Shown: in pieces, positions 21,480 to 32,316 of the stretch | Layout: every line of letters begins with the position of its first letter | Position numbering within the stretch: the first letter of the stretch is position 1 | Source of the DNA: Rhodomicrobium sp. | GTDB taxonomy: Bacteria > Pseudomonadota > Alphaproteobacteria > Rhizobiales > HXMU1428-3 | Reading direction: 5' to 3' | Assembly (NCBI GenBank): GCA_021604665.1 | Contig: BQJK01000001.1 | Coordinates: forward strand, 868,001-932,000 | Length of the DNA: 64,000 bases | Notes under the pieces: model-generated | The model's database searches: none | Told to the model about the DNA's origin: nothing | Seen by the model: only the letters and a program-made list of their open reading frames with translations | Program-made: the position numbers and the translations under genes

Positions 21480-24029
21480 ATGTCAAACAAAATGCTTATC
21501 GATGCCTCGCACCCGGAAGAAACCCGGGTCGTGGTGATGCGGGGAGACCGTGTTGAAGAATTTGACTTCGAGTCAGCACTAAGAAAACAACTTCGCGGCA
21601 ATATCTATCTTGCCAAAGTTACAAGAGTTGAGCCATCGCTCCAGGCAGCTTTCGTCGATTACGGCGGCAATCGTCATGGTTTTCTAGCCTTTAACGAAAT
21701 ACATCCTGATTATTATCAGCTCCCCCAGGCAGACCGCCAGGCGCTGCTTGATTTCGAACGCGAAGAAGCCCGCGACGCTGCATTAAAAGAAGCCGCCGCT
21801 GAGCGTGGCAGTGATGATGACACCTCAGATGACACAGATCATGATGAGAGTGACGAAGACGAAAAAGACGAAACAACATCACCAGATGAGCTGAACGCCG
21901 CCGATGATAGCGACGATCAGGACGAAGATGATGATGAGGTTGAATCTGTTGGCACTGAGGATGCTTTAGAAGAGCTACCTGAACGCCAACATTTGCGCCG
22001 CAGAAACTACAAAATCCAGGAAGTAATAAAACGCCGCCAGATCATTCTGGTTCAGGTTGTCAAAGAGGAGCGCGGCAATAAAGGCGCAGCTCTCACAACC
22101 TATTTATCGCTTGCCGGCCGTTACACAGTGTTAATGCCAAATACAGCTCGCGGCGGCGGCATTTCCCGTAAAATCGCCAACCCGTCAGATCGTAAACGTC
22201 TGCGCAAAATTGTTGACGAGCTTGAAGTGCCGGAAGGCATGGGGCTCATCGTGCGCACAGCAGGCGCTTCAAGAACCAAAGCCGAAATCAAACGCGACTT
22301 TGAATATCTTTTGCGTCTCTGGGAAAATGTCCGCGACCTCACCCTACAATCTTCAGCACCTTCTCTTGTTTACGAAGAAGGCAACCTGATCAAACGCTCC
22401 ATTCGCGACCTTTACAGCAAAGAGATCGAAGAAGTGCTGGTCTCTGGCGAAGAAGAATACCGTGAAGCAAAAGATTTTATGCGCATGCTCATGCCGAGCC
22501 ATGCCAAAAATGTGCAGCCCTTCAAAGAGAGCGAACCGCTATTCACGCGCTACAAAATTGAAGCACAGCTGAACGCGATGTATAGCCCCTATGTCACCTT
22601 GCCATCAGGCGGCTACATCGTCATCAATCAAACAGAAGCGCTAGTCTCTGTAGATGTGAACTCAGGACGCTCGACTAAAGAGCATTCAATTGAGGAAACC
22701 GCCCATAACACCAATCTTGAAGCCGCGACAGAAATTGCCCGCCAGCTTCGCCTGCGTGATCTGGCTGGTCTTGTCGTCATCGACTTCATTGATATGGAAG
22801 AACGGCGCAATAACCGCTCGGTTGAGCGCCGCATGAAAGAATGCTTGCGCCATGACCGCGCCCGCATTCAAGTTGGACGCATCAGCCATTTCGGACTAAT
22901 GGAAATGTCGCGCCAACGGTTGCGCACTGGCGTTTTAGAAGGCTCCACAAGCCAATGCCCGCACTGTCAGGGCACCGGCATGATCCGCTCAACAGAATCA
23001 ATGGCGCTGACCATCCTTCGCGCTCTTGAAGACCGGCTGCAAACCCAGCGCCAATCGCTAGACCTCGTCTGCAATACTAACGTTGATGTTGCGCTCTACA
23101 TTCTAAATAACAAACGCAAATATGTTCATGACATTGAGCGCCGCTACAGCGTCAACATCTCTGTTGAAGCAACAGCAGATCTTGAAGGCGTTAGCTACAC
23201 CATCGAGAACAGAAAACGTCATGAAGACGATCAGCACTCTAGCGGTGCCGTCATCCAGATGGATTGGGCACATAAATCAGTAGATAGCGAACCAGCCCCG
23301 CAAGAGGATAGTGACGACAGCAGCAAACCGCGCCGCCGCCGCCGCCGCCGTGGAGGCCAAAATGCCCGCCGCAATCACAATGAGGACCGGGGCGAAGATC
23401 GCAACGATAATCAAAACTCAGATCAAGAGACCGACAACAGCTCATCTAATGACAGCGCTGAAAATAAGGTTGAAAGCACCCATTCAGATGACAACTCGGA
23501 TGATGAGAGCAAATCTCGCCGCCCAAGGCGGCGCGGCAGAAGAGGTGGTCGTCGGCGCAGCAAACGCAATCAGGATGCTGAAACAGCAAATGGTGAAGGC
23601 AACTCAGCGCAAGACGAAAACAACTCGTCTCACAATGACAGCAACAACCAGAACGATAACCAAACAGAAGCTCCAAAAGCTGACGCAGAAGCTGAAAATA
23701 GCGGCGAGAACATAGCCACCAATGACAATCAGCAAGATGAAAGCAACTCTGAACCCCGCGCCAGACGACCACGTGGCCGGCAAAGAAGCAGACGATCTGA
23801 AAGCAAAGAGCCTAAATCAGAACAACACGCTGAAACAGCTTCAGAGCAAAATGTGAAAGATGAAAAGCCTGCGAACATAAAAACAGAACCATCTTCGGAT
23901 GTAAAAGTCGCAGATAAACCATCTGATACTAAAAATGACCCAAGCAGCATAGTGTCATCTGAAGTCGCGAAAGCCCCTGAAAAAGAAGACGCCAACCCAC
24001 GCCGTGGTTGGTGGCAAAAAAGAGGCTAA
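21480..24029 (+). CDS. rne: ribonuclease E
   Basis: 849 aa; MSNKMLIDASHPEETRVVVMRGDRVEEFDFES, catalytic core VVIDFIDMEERRNNRSVERRMKE, CPHCQGTG, acidic/Arg-rich C-terminus. Confidence 0.97.
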   Translation: MSNKMLIDASHPEETRVVVMRGDRVEEFDFESALRKQLRGNIYLAKVTRVEPSLQAAFVDYGGNRHGFLAFNEIHPDYYQLPQADRQALLDFEREEARDAALKEAAAERGSDDDTSDDTDHDESDEDEKDETTSPDELNAADDSDDQDEDDDEVESVGTEDALEELPERQHLRRRNYKIQEVIKRRQIILVQVVKEERGNKGAALTTYLSLAGRYTVLMPNTARGGGISRKIANPSDRKRLRKIVDELEVPEGMGLIVRTAGASRTKAEIKRDFEYLLRLWENVRDLTLQSSAPSLVYEEGNLIKRSIRDLYSKEIEEVLVSGEEEYREAKDFMRMLMPSHAKNVQPFKESEPLFTRYKIEAQLNAMYSPYVTLPSGGYIVINQTEALVSVDVNSGRSTKEHSIEETAHNTNLEAATEIARQLRLRDLAGLVVIDFIDMEERRNNRSVERRMKECLRHDRARIQVGRISHFGLMEMSRQRLRTGVLEGSTSQCPHCQGTGMIRSTESMALTILRALEDRLQTQRQSLDLVCNTNVDVALYILNNKRKYVHDIERRYSVNISVEATADLEGVSYTIENRKRHEDDQHSSGAVIQMDWAHKSVDSEPAPQEDSDDSSKPRRRRRRRGGQNARRNHNEDRGEDRNDNQNSDQETDNSSSNDSAENKVESTHSDDNSDDESKSRRPRRRGRRGGRRRSKRNQDAETANGEGNSAQDENNSSHNDSNNQNDNQTEAPKADAEAENSGENIATNDNQQDESNSEPRARRPRGRQRSRRSESKEPKSEQHAETASEQNVKDEKPANIKTEPSSDVKVADKPSDTKNDPSSIVSSEVAKAPEKEDANPRRGWWQKRG

Positions 24030-24121
24030 GCGCAAAAAGAGACGCAGCAGGGATATTTTTTAAAGCTCTCTGTAGCTGTTTCAAACGAGTGAAAGGTGAG
24101 AGATCACCAAAACAGATAAAG

Positions 24122-24152
24122 AAAAAGCCCGCAGTTTGCTGCGGGCTTTTTT
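24122..24152. terminator. bidirectional terminator (rne / aminotransferase)
   Basis: AAAAAGCCCGCAG-tttg-CTGCGGGCTTTTTT. Confidence 0.92.
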
Positions 24153-24208
24153 GTGAACCGATTAAACCTTCACTCATCGCGTCCTGTACTCATCAAGTCC
24201 TGTTTTCA

Positions 24209-25405
24209 TCAAGTCAATGGCCGTGCCTTCAACCGCCGCACCGCCTCTTCTACCTCATCACAAGAACCAGCATATGAAAAACGCATCATATAATGCCCAT
24301 GCACAGGGTCAAAATCCAACCCCGGACAAGCCGCAATGCCATACTCATCCAACAACCGCCCAGAAAAGGCCAGGCTGTCATCCGTAAACTGGCTCACATC
24401 GGTATAAATATAAAAGGCCCCATCAGCCGGTGCAAACTGACCAAGCCCCGCTTCACTTAAACCCGTCATCAAACAATCCCGGTTGCGCTTATAGTGGGCT
24501 TTAATCTCCTCCAGCTCGTCGACCGCATCAAACGCCGCAATAGCCGCATGTTGAGATAAGGTCGGCGCTGAAATATAGAGATGCTGATTAAGCTTCTCCA
24601 TCACCCGGGTTAAAGCGGGCGGCACCACCATCCACCCAATACGCCACCCCGTCATGGAGTAATATTTAGAAAAGCTGTTCAGCACAATCACATGGTCATT
24701 CGCCGCCCAATTCGTATCCGGCTTGCCAGGGTTAGCCCGGCTGGTACATGCGGCCGTAACCGGCGGGGCACCATAGGTCAGCCCATGATATATCTCATCA
24801 GAAAACAACCAAACATTATGACGCCGCGTCAGCTCAATAATCGCCTGCATTTCATCATTGCCAATCATTGCACCCGTTGGGTTGGCCGGGCTGGCAAAAA
24901 GCAGCGCCTTTACATTGTCTTCAACAATGGCTTTTTGAACAGCGCTATAGTCAGGCACCCAGCCGGTCTCAGGGCCAATAGTTAAAGGCTTAGCCTCCAG
25001 CCCCACAACAGATATTATCTCTCGGTAACAAGGGTAGCCCGGCTGCATAATGGCAACCCGGTCCCCAACATCAAGCGTGGCTAAAAATGAAAGCAAAAAC
25101 CCGGCAGATGAGCCTGTCGTAATGATAATTTGATCCGGGGTAACAGCAGCACCATAAGCCGCCATATAATGGCGGCTAATCCGCTCACGCAGCGGCGCAA
25201 TACCCAACGCTTCTGTATAGCCAATCAAATCACTATCAATAACCGCTTTCGCCCGCTCTCGGACCAATTGCGGCGCCGCGCCGCCCGGTTGCCCAACTTC
25301 CATATGGCAAATATCTTCACCGCGCTGGCTACGCAGCTTTGCTTCCCGCAGCACGTCCATCGCCAGAAACGCCGCAATTTCACTTCGGCTGGAAAGGTCT
25401 ACCAA
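24209..25405 (-). CDS. PLP-dependent aminotransferase, class I/II
   Basis: 398 aa; SPANPTGAMI, SFSKYYSMTGWRIGW Lys motif. Confidence 0.92.
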   Translation of the reverse strand: MVDLSSRSEIAAFLAMDVLREAKLRSQRGEDICHMEVGQPGGAAPQLVRERAKAVIDSDLIGYTEALGIAPLRERISRHYMAAYGAAVTPDQIIITTGSSAGFLLSFLATLDVGDRVAIMQPGYPCYREIISVVGLEAKPLTIGPETGWVPDYSAVQKAIVEDNVKALLFASPANPTGAMIGNDEMQAIIELTRRHNVWLFSDEIYHGLTYGAPPVTAACTSRANPGKPDTNWAANDHVIVLNSFSKYYSMTGWRIGWMVVPPALTRVMEKLNQHLYISAPTLSQHAAIAAFDAVDELEEIKAHYKRNRDCLMTGLSEAGLGQFAPADGAFYIYTDVSQFTDDSLAFSGRLLDEYGIAACPGLDFDPVHGHYMMRFSYAGSCDEVEEAVRRLKARPLT

Positions 25406-25843
25406 AAAACTACCTCTTTAAAAAATCAGTCCGCGAAAAATCAAAGAATCTCAAAATTTAACCGGCCCTCAGGATCCGGCAAATCTCAACAATGAGAAAC
25501 TATTAAGTGATAACAATGAAACAACAAAATGCCCTGGGGATATACACCCCCTGCCTTCATATGGTCATGAAATCAGAAGACAAATAAACTGAGCGCAAAT
25601 CGCTTATCATCCAGTTTCATCCTGGCATGAGTATATATAAGCCGCATCAGCTTTAAGGCCATAAGAAACATCTGATGCAACAGGGGCTAACACTCACCGG
25701 ACCAAAAAGCAAAAGACCAATGTCATTTGGCGAGAATAATGTTTTTTGGGGGTAATAGAGCGCAATTAAAGATTTAGCCTGCAACCAAAAGCCGTTATCA
25801 CGTTAATTTTAAGCGACAAACGCCAGGTAAGCGGTTTATTCAT

Positions 25844-27424
25844 ATGAGCCAGACAATGACGCAAAAGGCAAGAATGACATTAGAGAAAAATGGGCACCAA
25901 TTCAGCCCCATCAGCGCAGATCTAAAAAACATGCCAGCTGACAGAAAAAATAAAAAAACACTCCCGGTTCAGCCCCCCCTTGCAACAAAAGCAAATCCTG
26001 ATGACGAGACAGCAATGCTTAAAAACATTAGATCACGAAATACCAGCTCAGACTTTCTCAAGTCACAATTTATCAAGCGACGGTTAAATAACCTCGCCAT
26101 ATTAATCATGGCCTGTCTGCTGGCCGCCCTGCCCTTTGCTAAAGCCGCGAACGCAGCTGGCCTCATACGCGACGCTGAAGCTGAAAATCTTATCAGAGAT
26201 TATAGCATCCCCATTTTGCAGGCTGCCGGGCTCTCCTCTCAAAATATTTCAATCCACATTATCAACGATAAAAACTTTAATGCCTTCGTTGTTGATGGCC
26301 GCAATATGTTCATCAATATGGGCGCCATCATGCAATCTAAAACCCCCAACCAGCTCATTGGTGTCATGGCGCATGAAGCCGGCCATATTGCTGGCGGTCA
26401 CCTCTCCAGGTTGAGAGCCCACGCCGCCAAAGCTCAAACACTTGACCTGATGCTAAAAATCCTCGGCGGGGCTATGTTGATCGCTGGCGGTGCCGGCGGC
26501 GGCAAAGACCTTGGCAAAGCTGGTCAGGGCATTTTTGCAGGGAGCTCATATCAAACCTATCGCTCCATGAACCAATACCGCCAAACCGAAGAATATGCCG
26601 CTGACCAAGCCGCCTTCGTTTACCTGACCCGCACCAAACAATCAGCCAGAGGCATGATCGAGACATTCGAATATTTCGCCAGCCAGGCAATTGGCTCCCT
26701 GAAATATTCAGACCCCTATGTTCTTAGCCACCCGCTGCCACGAGCACGCATCAACCAGCTACGTGAAAAAGCCGAGCGCAGCCCTTATTTCAATAAAAAA
26801 GACCCACCCGCTCTGCAGCTTCGCCATGATATGGTCCGGGCAAAACTAGTGGCATTTACAAGCCAGGCTGGCTATGTTTACAACCGCTTCCCCAACAGCG
26901 ACCAATCTCGCCCGGCCCGCTATGCCCGCGCTATAGCGACCTTCCGCAGCACGGGCATTAAAGCGTTTTTACCAAAAGTGAACAAACTGCTGGCTGAGGA
27001 CCCGAACAACCCATATCTCCATGAGCTGAAAGGCCAGTTTCTCCTGGAATCAGGCAATGCAAAAGCTGCCATCCCCTCACTGAAAAAATCAGTTAACCTG
27101 GACCCGAGGGCAGCCATCATCCGCATAATGCTGGCACAGGCCATTTCACAGCAGCCCGGCGGCGGCAACCCTGATGTCATCATCAACCACCTGAAAAAGG
27201 CACTGGTTCGTGAAAAACGCTCTGCTATAGGGTACCGCCTATTGGCCAATGCCTATGGCCGTAAACGTATGATAGGTGAAGCAAGCTTAGCCTCTGCCCA
27301 TGCTTATTTCTTTGAGGGTAAATTACAGGATGCAAAAATGCAGGCCAAACGCGCCCAGAACCGCCTGAAGAAAAACAGCCCCAAATGGATACAAGCAAAT
27401 GATATCCTAAGCTTCCGGCGCTAA
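25844..27424 (+). CDS. M48-family metalloprotease with TPR-like C-terminus (BepA-like)
   Basis: HEAGHIAGGH zinc motif, TPR-like tail; start uncertain (an internal Met before the signal sequence is possible). Confidence 0.88.
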   Translation: MSQTMTQKARMTLEKNGHQFSPISADLKNMPADRKNKKTLPVQPPLATKANPDDETAMLKNIRSRNTSSDFLKSQFIKRRLNNLAILIMACLLAALPFAKAANAAGLIRDAEAENLIRDYSIPILQAAGLSSQNISIHIINDKNFNAFVVDGRNMFINMGAIMQSKTPNQLIGVMAHEAGHIAGGHLSRLRAHAAKAQTLDLMLKILGGAMLIAGGAGGGKDLGKAGQGIFAGSSYQTYRSMNQYRQTEEYAADQAAFVYLTRTKQSARGMIETFEYFASQAIGSLKYSDPYVLSHPLPRARINQLREKAERSPYFNKKDPPALQLRHDMVRAKLVAFTSQAGYVYNRFPNSDQSRPARYARAIATFRSTGIKAFLPKVNKLLAEDPNNPYLHELKGQFLLESGNAKAAIPSLKKSVNLDPRAAIIRIMLAQAISQQPGGGNPDVIINHLKKALVREKRSAIGYRLLANAYGRKRMIGEASLASAHAYFFEGKLQDAKMQAKRAQNRLKKNSPKWIQANDILSFRR

Positions 27425-27521
27425 AAATTACTGGTTGCAAGATGAAAAACAGGGAATGAACCAAACCCCCACTCACTGCGACCAAGAAAGAACAATGATC
27501 TTAACATTCGGAGAAAGTTAA

Positions 27522-28295
27522 ATGCCGCATCTGTACCTAACCTCGTCGCTCAAAAATATGAGCAAGCTTATAGCCATTGGCTTAGCCTCGGCCCTTTTAA
27601 TGGTGAGCGCGCCGCTTCAGGCAAAAACCTATGATGCAGAAGAAAAAGCTGCCATCAAAGACGTGGTCAAAGAATATCTGCTTGAAAACCCCGGCATTAT
27701 CCGTGAAGCCCTGGAAGAGCTGGAGCGCCGCACAGCTGAAGAAGAAAGAAACCGCCAGCAAAAGCTAATCTCGGAAAATAAAGATCTGCTTGTTAACCCT
27801 GAATATAGCCATGTCGCAGGCAATAAAGATGGCGATGTTACCGTTATCGAATTCTTCGATTACAACTGCCCATATTGCCGCCAGTCTTTAAAAGACATCG
27901 TAAAACTGATGGAAAATGACAAAAACGTCAAAATCGTCCTGAAAGAATATCCAATCCTCGGCGAAGCCTCAAAAGTTGCCTCTCTCGCAGCTCTCGCATC
28001 TCGTAAACAGGGCAAATATATGGAATATCACACAGCGCTGCTTTCAGCCAAAGGGCGCATCAACAAAAGCTCAATTATCTCAATCGCAAAAAAAGTCGGC
28101 TTGGATATTGATCAGCTAGAGAAAGACATGGTGTCGAAAGAAGTTGAGAATGAACTTCAGAAAAACATTGATGTCGGCATTAAGCTTGGTATTAACGGCA
28201 CCCCAACATTCATCTTCAATGACCGGGTTGTTCCACAGGTTCTCCCCTATGAAGCAATGCAGCAGGTGATAGCAAAACTACGCAAAGCCAGCTAA
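27522..28295 (+). CDS. DsbA-family thioredoxin-fold protein, secreted
   Basis: 257 aa; signal peptide, FFDYNCPYCRQSL CxxC, GTPTFIFNDRV cis-Pro. Confidence 0.92.
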   Translation: MPHLYLTSSLKNMSKLIAIGLASALLMVSAPLQAKTYDAEEKAAIKDVVKEYLLENPGIIREALEELERRTAEEERNRQQKLISENKDLLVNPEYSHVAGNKDGDVTVIEFFDYNCPYCRQSLKDIVKLMENDKNVKIVLKEYPILGEASKVASLAALASRKQGKYMEYHTALLSAKGRINKSSIISIAKKVGLDIDQLEKDMVSKEVENELQKNIDVGIKLGINGTPTFIFNDRVVPQVLPYEAMQQVIAKLRKAS

Positions 28296-28410
28296 ACAAC
28301 CGGCACCGGTGCTAAATAAGCGGTTTATGTCTATAAAGCCTGTTAATTGCACTTTAATTGCCCTAGACGATCAGGCAACTTAACGGCTTGAGCACAAAGA
28401 AATATACGTT

Positions 28411-28437
28411 ATAAAGGGCCCCTTGAGGGCCCTTTAT
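28411..28437 (+). terminator. terminator
   Basis: Perfect ATAAAGGGCCC-cttga-GGGCCCTTTAT. Confidence 0.65.
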
Positions 28438-28528
28438 ATTTAGCCCCTTTAACTATATTTCGAGACGAACCTAAATAGGCCCCGCATCTCTTTTATGCGA
28501 TAATCAGCTCAAACGGCGAGACAAGCAA

Positions 28529-28969
28529 ATGTCTAAACCAATCTACGTCCTCAGCGGACCCAATTTAAACATGCTGGGCACCCGTGAGCCGGAAATTTAT
28601 GGCAACACAACGCTGGAAGATATCCACAATACCCTCCGCGAACGGGCCGCAAAGAGCAATATAGAGCTTGAATGCACCCAGACCAACAATGAGGGTGATC
28701 TGGTCACGCAGATACAGCAGGCTGGCAGTAAAGGGCAGGCGATTATTTTAAACGCCGGTGCCTATACCCACACCTCAATCGCCATAGCTGATGCAATTCG
28801 CGCAATTGACATTCCTGTGATAGAGGTTCATCTCTCAAATATTTACCAAAGAGAAGAATTTCGCCATCACTCCTATATATCTCCGCTTGCAATGGGAGTA
28901 ATATGTGGGTTTGGCGCTAATTCATACCATTTAGCGCTTGAAACTCTTATCTCAGGTGCTCAAAGTTAA
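28529..28969 (+). CDS. aroQ: type II 3-dehydroquinate dehydratase
   Basis: 146 aa; LSGPNLNMLGTREPEIYG. Confidence 0.98.
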   Translation: MSKPIYVLSGPNLNMLGTREPEIYGNTTLEDIHNTLRERAAKSNIELECTQTNNEGDLVTQIQQAGSKGQAIILNAGAYTHTSIAIADAIRAIDIPVIEVHLSNIYQREEFRHHSYISPLAMGVICGFGANSYHLALETLISGAQS

Positions 28970-29035
28970 TCAATAACCCGTCAAACGGTATATAACCCTG
29001 CTTCAATATTAAAACAGGGTACAGTGTTAGGTGTC

Positions 29036-29500
29036 ATGGCAGAGAAGAAAAAATTGAGTCAAAAACAATTAATCCGAGAATTGGCTGAACTCCTTGAAGA
29101 AACAGGCCTCAACGAAATTGAAATAGAGCAGAAGGATTTGCGCATTCGCGTTGCCAAGTCCCCAGCTAATATCATTGCGGCTCCAGCCCCAACTCATATT
29201 AGCGCCCCTGCCGTTGATGCCCATACCCCAGCAGTAGCCCCAGCAGCAAAATCAGCCCAACCGGCAGATGGCGCCTTAACTTCGCCAATGGTCGGCACCG
29301 CATACCGCGCACCAGAGCCAGGCTCAGCGCCATTCGTAGATGTTGGTGCCAAAGTCACCAAAGGCCAAACCCTGCTGATTGTGGAAGCCATGAAAACCAT
29401 GAACCACATTCCCGCCCCAAAATCCGGCACCGTAACTGCAATTATGGTGGAAGATGGCCAGCCTGTTGAATTTGGCGAACCGTTGATGGTTATTGAATAA
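29036..29500 (+). CDS. accB: acetyl-CoA carboxylase biotin carboxyl carrier protein
   Basis: C-terminal VEAMKTMN biotinylation motif; ATG at 29036 preferred to GTG at 29024. Confidence 0.97.
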   Translation: MAEKKKLSQKQLIRELAELLEETGLNEIEIEQKDLRIRVAKSPANIIAAPAPTHISAPAVDAHTPAVAPAAKSAQPADGALTSPMVGTAYRAPEPGSAPFVDVGAKVTKGQTLLIVEAMKTMNHIPAPKSGTVTAIMVEDGQPVEFGEPLMVIE

Positions 29501-29529
29501 AGCGACCAGAAAAAGCGACAAGGCACTTA

Positions 29530-30870
29530 ATGTTCGACAAAATCCTCATAGCAAATCGGGGCGAGATTGCGCTGCGTATCCAGCGAGCCTGCAAGGAACT
29601 TGGCATATCAACTGTTGCCATCCACTCGACAGCAGATGAAGACGCTATGCATGTTCGCCTGGCAGACGAAAGCGTCTGTATTGGCCCGCCGCAAGCTGCA
29701 AAAAGCTATCTCAACATCCCTGAAATTATGGCCGCCTGTGAAATCACCGGCGCAAATGCCGTCCACCCCGGTTATGGCTTCCTCTCCGAGAATGCCCGCT
29801 TCGCTGAAATCCTGGAAGATCACAACATCACCTTCATCGGCCCTACAGCCGAGCATATCCGCCTTATGGGTGACAAAATCACCGCAAAAGACACGGTGAA
29901 AAAACTGGGCATTCCCGTTGTCCCCGGCTCAGATGGGGCCATTACCTCTCTGAAACAGGCAACAAAGATCGCTAAAGAGATCGGCTACCCCGTGTTGATT
30001 AAAGCGGCTGCAGGCGGCGGCGGGCGCGGTATGAAGGTCGCCCCAACAGAAGCTGACCTCGAAATGGCCATCTCTACCGCCAAAGCAGAATCGAAAGCTG
30101 CCTTCGGTGATGATGCCCTCTACATGGAAAAATATCTCGGCAAACCGCGCCATATTGAGGTGCAGGTTATCGGCGATGGCCAAGGCCATGCGGTCCATCT
30201 TGGTGAACGTGACTGCTCCTTGCAGCGCCGCCACCAAAAAGTCTGGGAAGAAGCCCCCTCCCCTGCGCTAAATGAAGCAGAGCGTGAGAAAATCGGCCAG
30301 ATCGTTGCCAAAGCTGTTGGTGACCTGAACTATCGCGGCGCCGGCACCGTTGAGTTTCTCTATGAAAATGGCGAATTCTACTTCATAGAAATGAACACCC
30401 GCCTCCAGGTAGAGCATCCAGTCACAGAAATGATCACTGGCCTTGACCTGGTGATCGAACAAATCCGTGTCGCAGCAGGGGCCCCATTAAGCTTCACCCA
30501 GGAAGATATCTGCCTGAGAGGCCATGCCATTGAATGCCGCATCAACGCTGAAAACGCCCGCACCTTCATGCCCTCACCCGGCAAAATCAATTATTTCCAC
30601 CCTCCAGGGGGGCTAGGCGTCCGTGTAGATAGCGGCGTGTATCAAGGCTATACAATCCCACCCCATTACGACAGCCTCATCGGCAAGCTCATCGTCCATG
30701 GCAAAAGCCGCAATGAATGTATGATGCGCTTGAAACGGGCATTAGGTGAATTTGTGATTGATGGCATAGATACCACCATCCCCCTATTCTCGGACCTATT
30801 AAACGAGCCGGATATTATCAATGGCGCTTATGATATCCATTGGCTTGAAAAATATCTGGAGAAATATTAG
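29530..30870 (+). CDS. accC: acetyl-CoA carboxylase biotin carboxylase subunit
   Basis: 446 aa; [45 protein letters not shown]. Confidence 0.98.
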   Translation: MFDKILIANRGEIALRIQRACKELGISTVAIHSTADEDAMHVRLADESVCIGPPQAAKSYLNIPEIMAACEITGANAVHPGYGFLSENARFAEILEDHNITFIGPTAEHIRLMGDKITAKDTVKKLGIPVVPGSDGAITSLKQATKIAKEIGYPVLIKAAAGGGGRGMKVAPTEADLEMAISTAKAESKAAFGDDALYMEKYLGKPRHIEVQVIGDGQGHAVHLGERDCSLQRRHQKVWEEAPSPALNEAEREKIGQIVAKAVGDLNYRGAGTVEFLYENGEFYFIEMNTRLQVEHPVTEMITGLDLVIEQIRVAAGAPLSFTQEDICLRGHAIECRINAENARTFMPSPGKINYFHPPGGLGVRVDSGVYQGYTIPPHYDSLIGKLIVHGKSRNECMMRLKRALGEFVIDGIDTTIPLFSDLLNEPDIINGAYDIHWLEKYLEKY

Positions 30871-30972
30871 GGCTAAGAACCGCTGACCGCGACTTGCAAG
30901 CCACTTCGCTTGGTGCGGCAAGACTAAAGCCAGCAAAGTACTATTCAACAAAGTACAATTGAGCAAATTTAA

Positions 30973-31021
30973 AGGGGGAGGGAACGCACACCATATTCGA
31001 GCGTTCCCTCCCCTCTTTTTG
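30973..31021 (+). terminator. accBC terminator
   Basis: Perfect 13-bp stem GGGGAGGGAACGC/GCGTTCCCTCCCC then TCTTTTT. Confidence 0.9.
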
Positions 31022-31114
31022 TTAAATCTCCAACCATCAACATAAGAGGCATCAGGCTAATCTGCCGCGCAAACGCCTTTTTATTTCCTTCAAATCACGA
31101 TAAGATCGTGACTT

Positions 31115-31789
31115 ATGAGATCAACAAACATCAACATCGATATCACCGCTGAAGTGCTTTTAAAGGCCTATTCTTGCGGGATTTTCCCTATGGCGGAAAA
31201 TGCTGAAGATGATGAGTTATTCTGGATAGAACCAAAACATCGCGGCATCATCCCGTTGAATGATGTGCATGTACCAAAACGCCTAGCCCGCACAATCAGG
31301 TCAGGCCGGTTTACCATCAGAATTGATGAGGATTTTGAAGGGGTTATTAATGGCTGCTCGGCCCCCCGCCCCGATAGACCCAGCACCTGGATCAACAACC
31401 GCATTCGCCAGCTATATAGCGAGCTGTTTGAAATGGGCCATTGCCATACAGTTGAAGTTTATAATAAACAGGATGAGCTGGTAGGCGGGCTCTATGGTGT
31501 CGAGCTAAACGCAGCCTTTTTCGGTGAGAGCATGTTTTCATTTGAAAAGGACGCCAGCAAAGTCGCACTGATCTATCTTATAGCTCGCCTAAAATATGCA
31601 GGCTTTAAACTGCTGGATACCCAGTTTGTCACAGATCATCTTGAGAAGTTTGGCGCCATAGAGGTGAATCGCGAGGAGTTTCAGCGCCGCCTGGAACGTA
31701 CCCGCGTGCGTCTGCGCCGGAAATTCTCATCAATGGATTTGGATTTACCAGCAACCGGGCTTTTACAGCTCGTCAACCAAACATCATAA
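31115..31789 (+). CDS. aat: leucyl/phenylalanyl-tRNA--protein transferase
   Basis: 224 aa; GIFPMAE...WIEPKHRGIIPL, GGLYGVELNAAFFGESMFS. Confidence 0.97.
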   Translation: MRSTNINIDITAEVLLKAYSCGIFPMAENAEDDELFWIEPKHRGIIPLNDVHVPKRLARTIRSGRFTIRIDEDFEGVINGCSAPRPDRPSTWINNRIRQLYSELFEMGHCHTVEVYNKQDELVGGLYGVELNAAFFGESMFSFEKDASKVALIYLIARLKYAGFKLLDTQFVTDHLEKFGAIEVNREEFQRRLERTRVRLRRKFSSMDLDLPATGLLQLVNQTS

Positions 31790-32160
31790 ACCGGATGCTC
31801 CACCGCGTGGATGCCCGGATTCTCAGCAAAAATCCAGCCGGTGAAAAGCTCATGCATACTGCCATTTAGCTTACGCTCTTTCACTTCAATGAACGAATTC
31901 GTGCTTGGGGCTTCTGTGGCTGGGCGTGTGTGGCACGCTTTTGGTTTAATGGTCAAGGCGCCAAATTTCTGCTCAGAATCGATTGGTATTTCAAGATGGG
32001 AGATCCGCGCAGTGACCTTATTGAGGGCTGCAAATACAGCTACTTTATTATCAATGACCTCAGCAGAGCTATCCCCGGCAAAACCAGCAGCAACCACCAG
32101 CCCACAACTATAAATGCTGAGCTGTTTTAGTAATTTGGTCATTTTAAAAGTCATACCCAT
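31681..32160 (-). CDS. DUF2155 domain-containing secreted protein
   Basis: Signal peptide, VAVFAALNKVTARISHLEIPI, GWIFAENPGIHAVEHPVYDVWLTSC; 3' end overlaps aat. Confidence 0.88.
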   Translation of the reverse strand: MGMTFKMTKLLKQLSIYSCGLVVAAGFAGDSSAEVIDNKVAVFAALNKVTARISHLEIPIDSEQKFGALTIKPKACHTRPATEAPSTNSFIEVKERKLNGSMHELFTGWIFAENPGIHAVEHPVYDVWLTSCKSPVAGKSKSIDENFRRRRTRVRSRRR

Positions 32161-32316
32161 CCTGTAAAAATCGTATCACTGCTTTGGCAAATGATTGTAA
32201 CAAACAAAATCACCCCAAAACATAGGAAGCGCCGCAGCGAATTCTATGATGCCACAATTTATGAAAAGGGCGGCTAATTTACGGCAACCTAGCCATTCTG
32301 TAGCAAACCACCCCCC

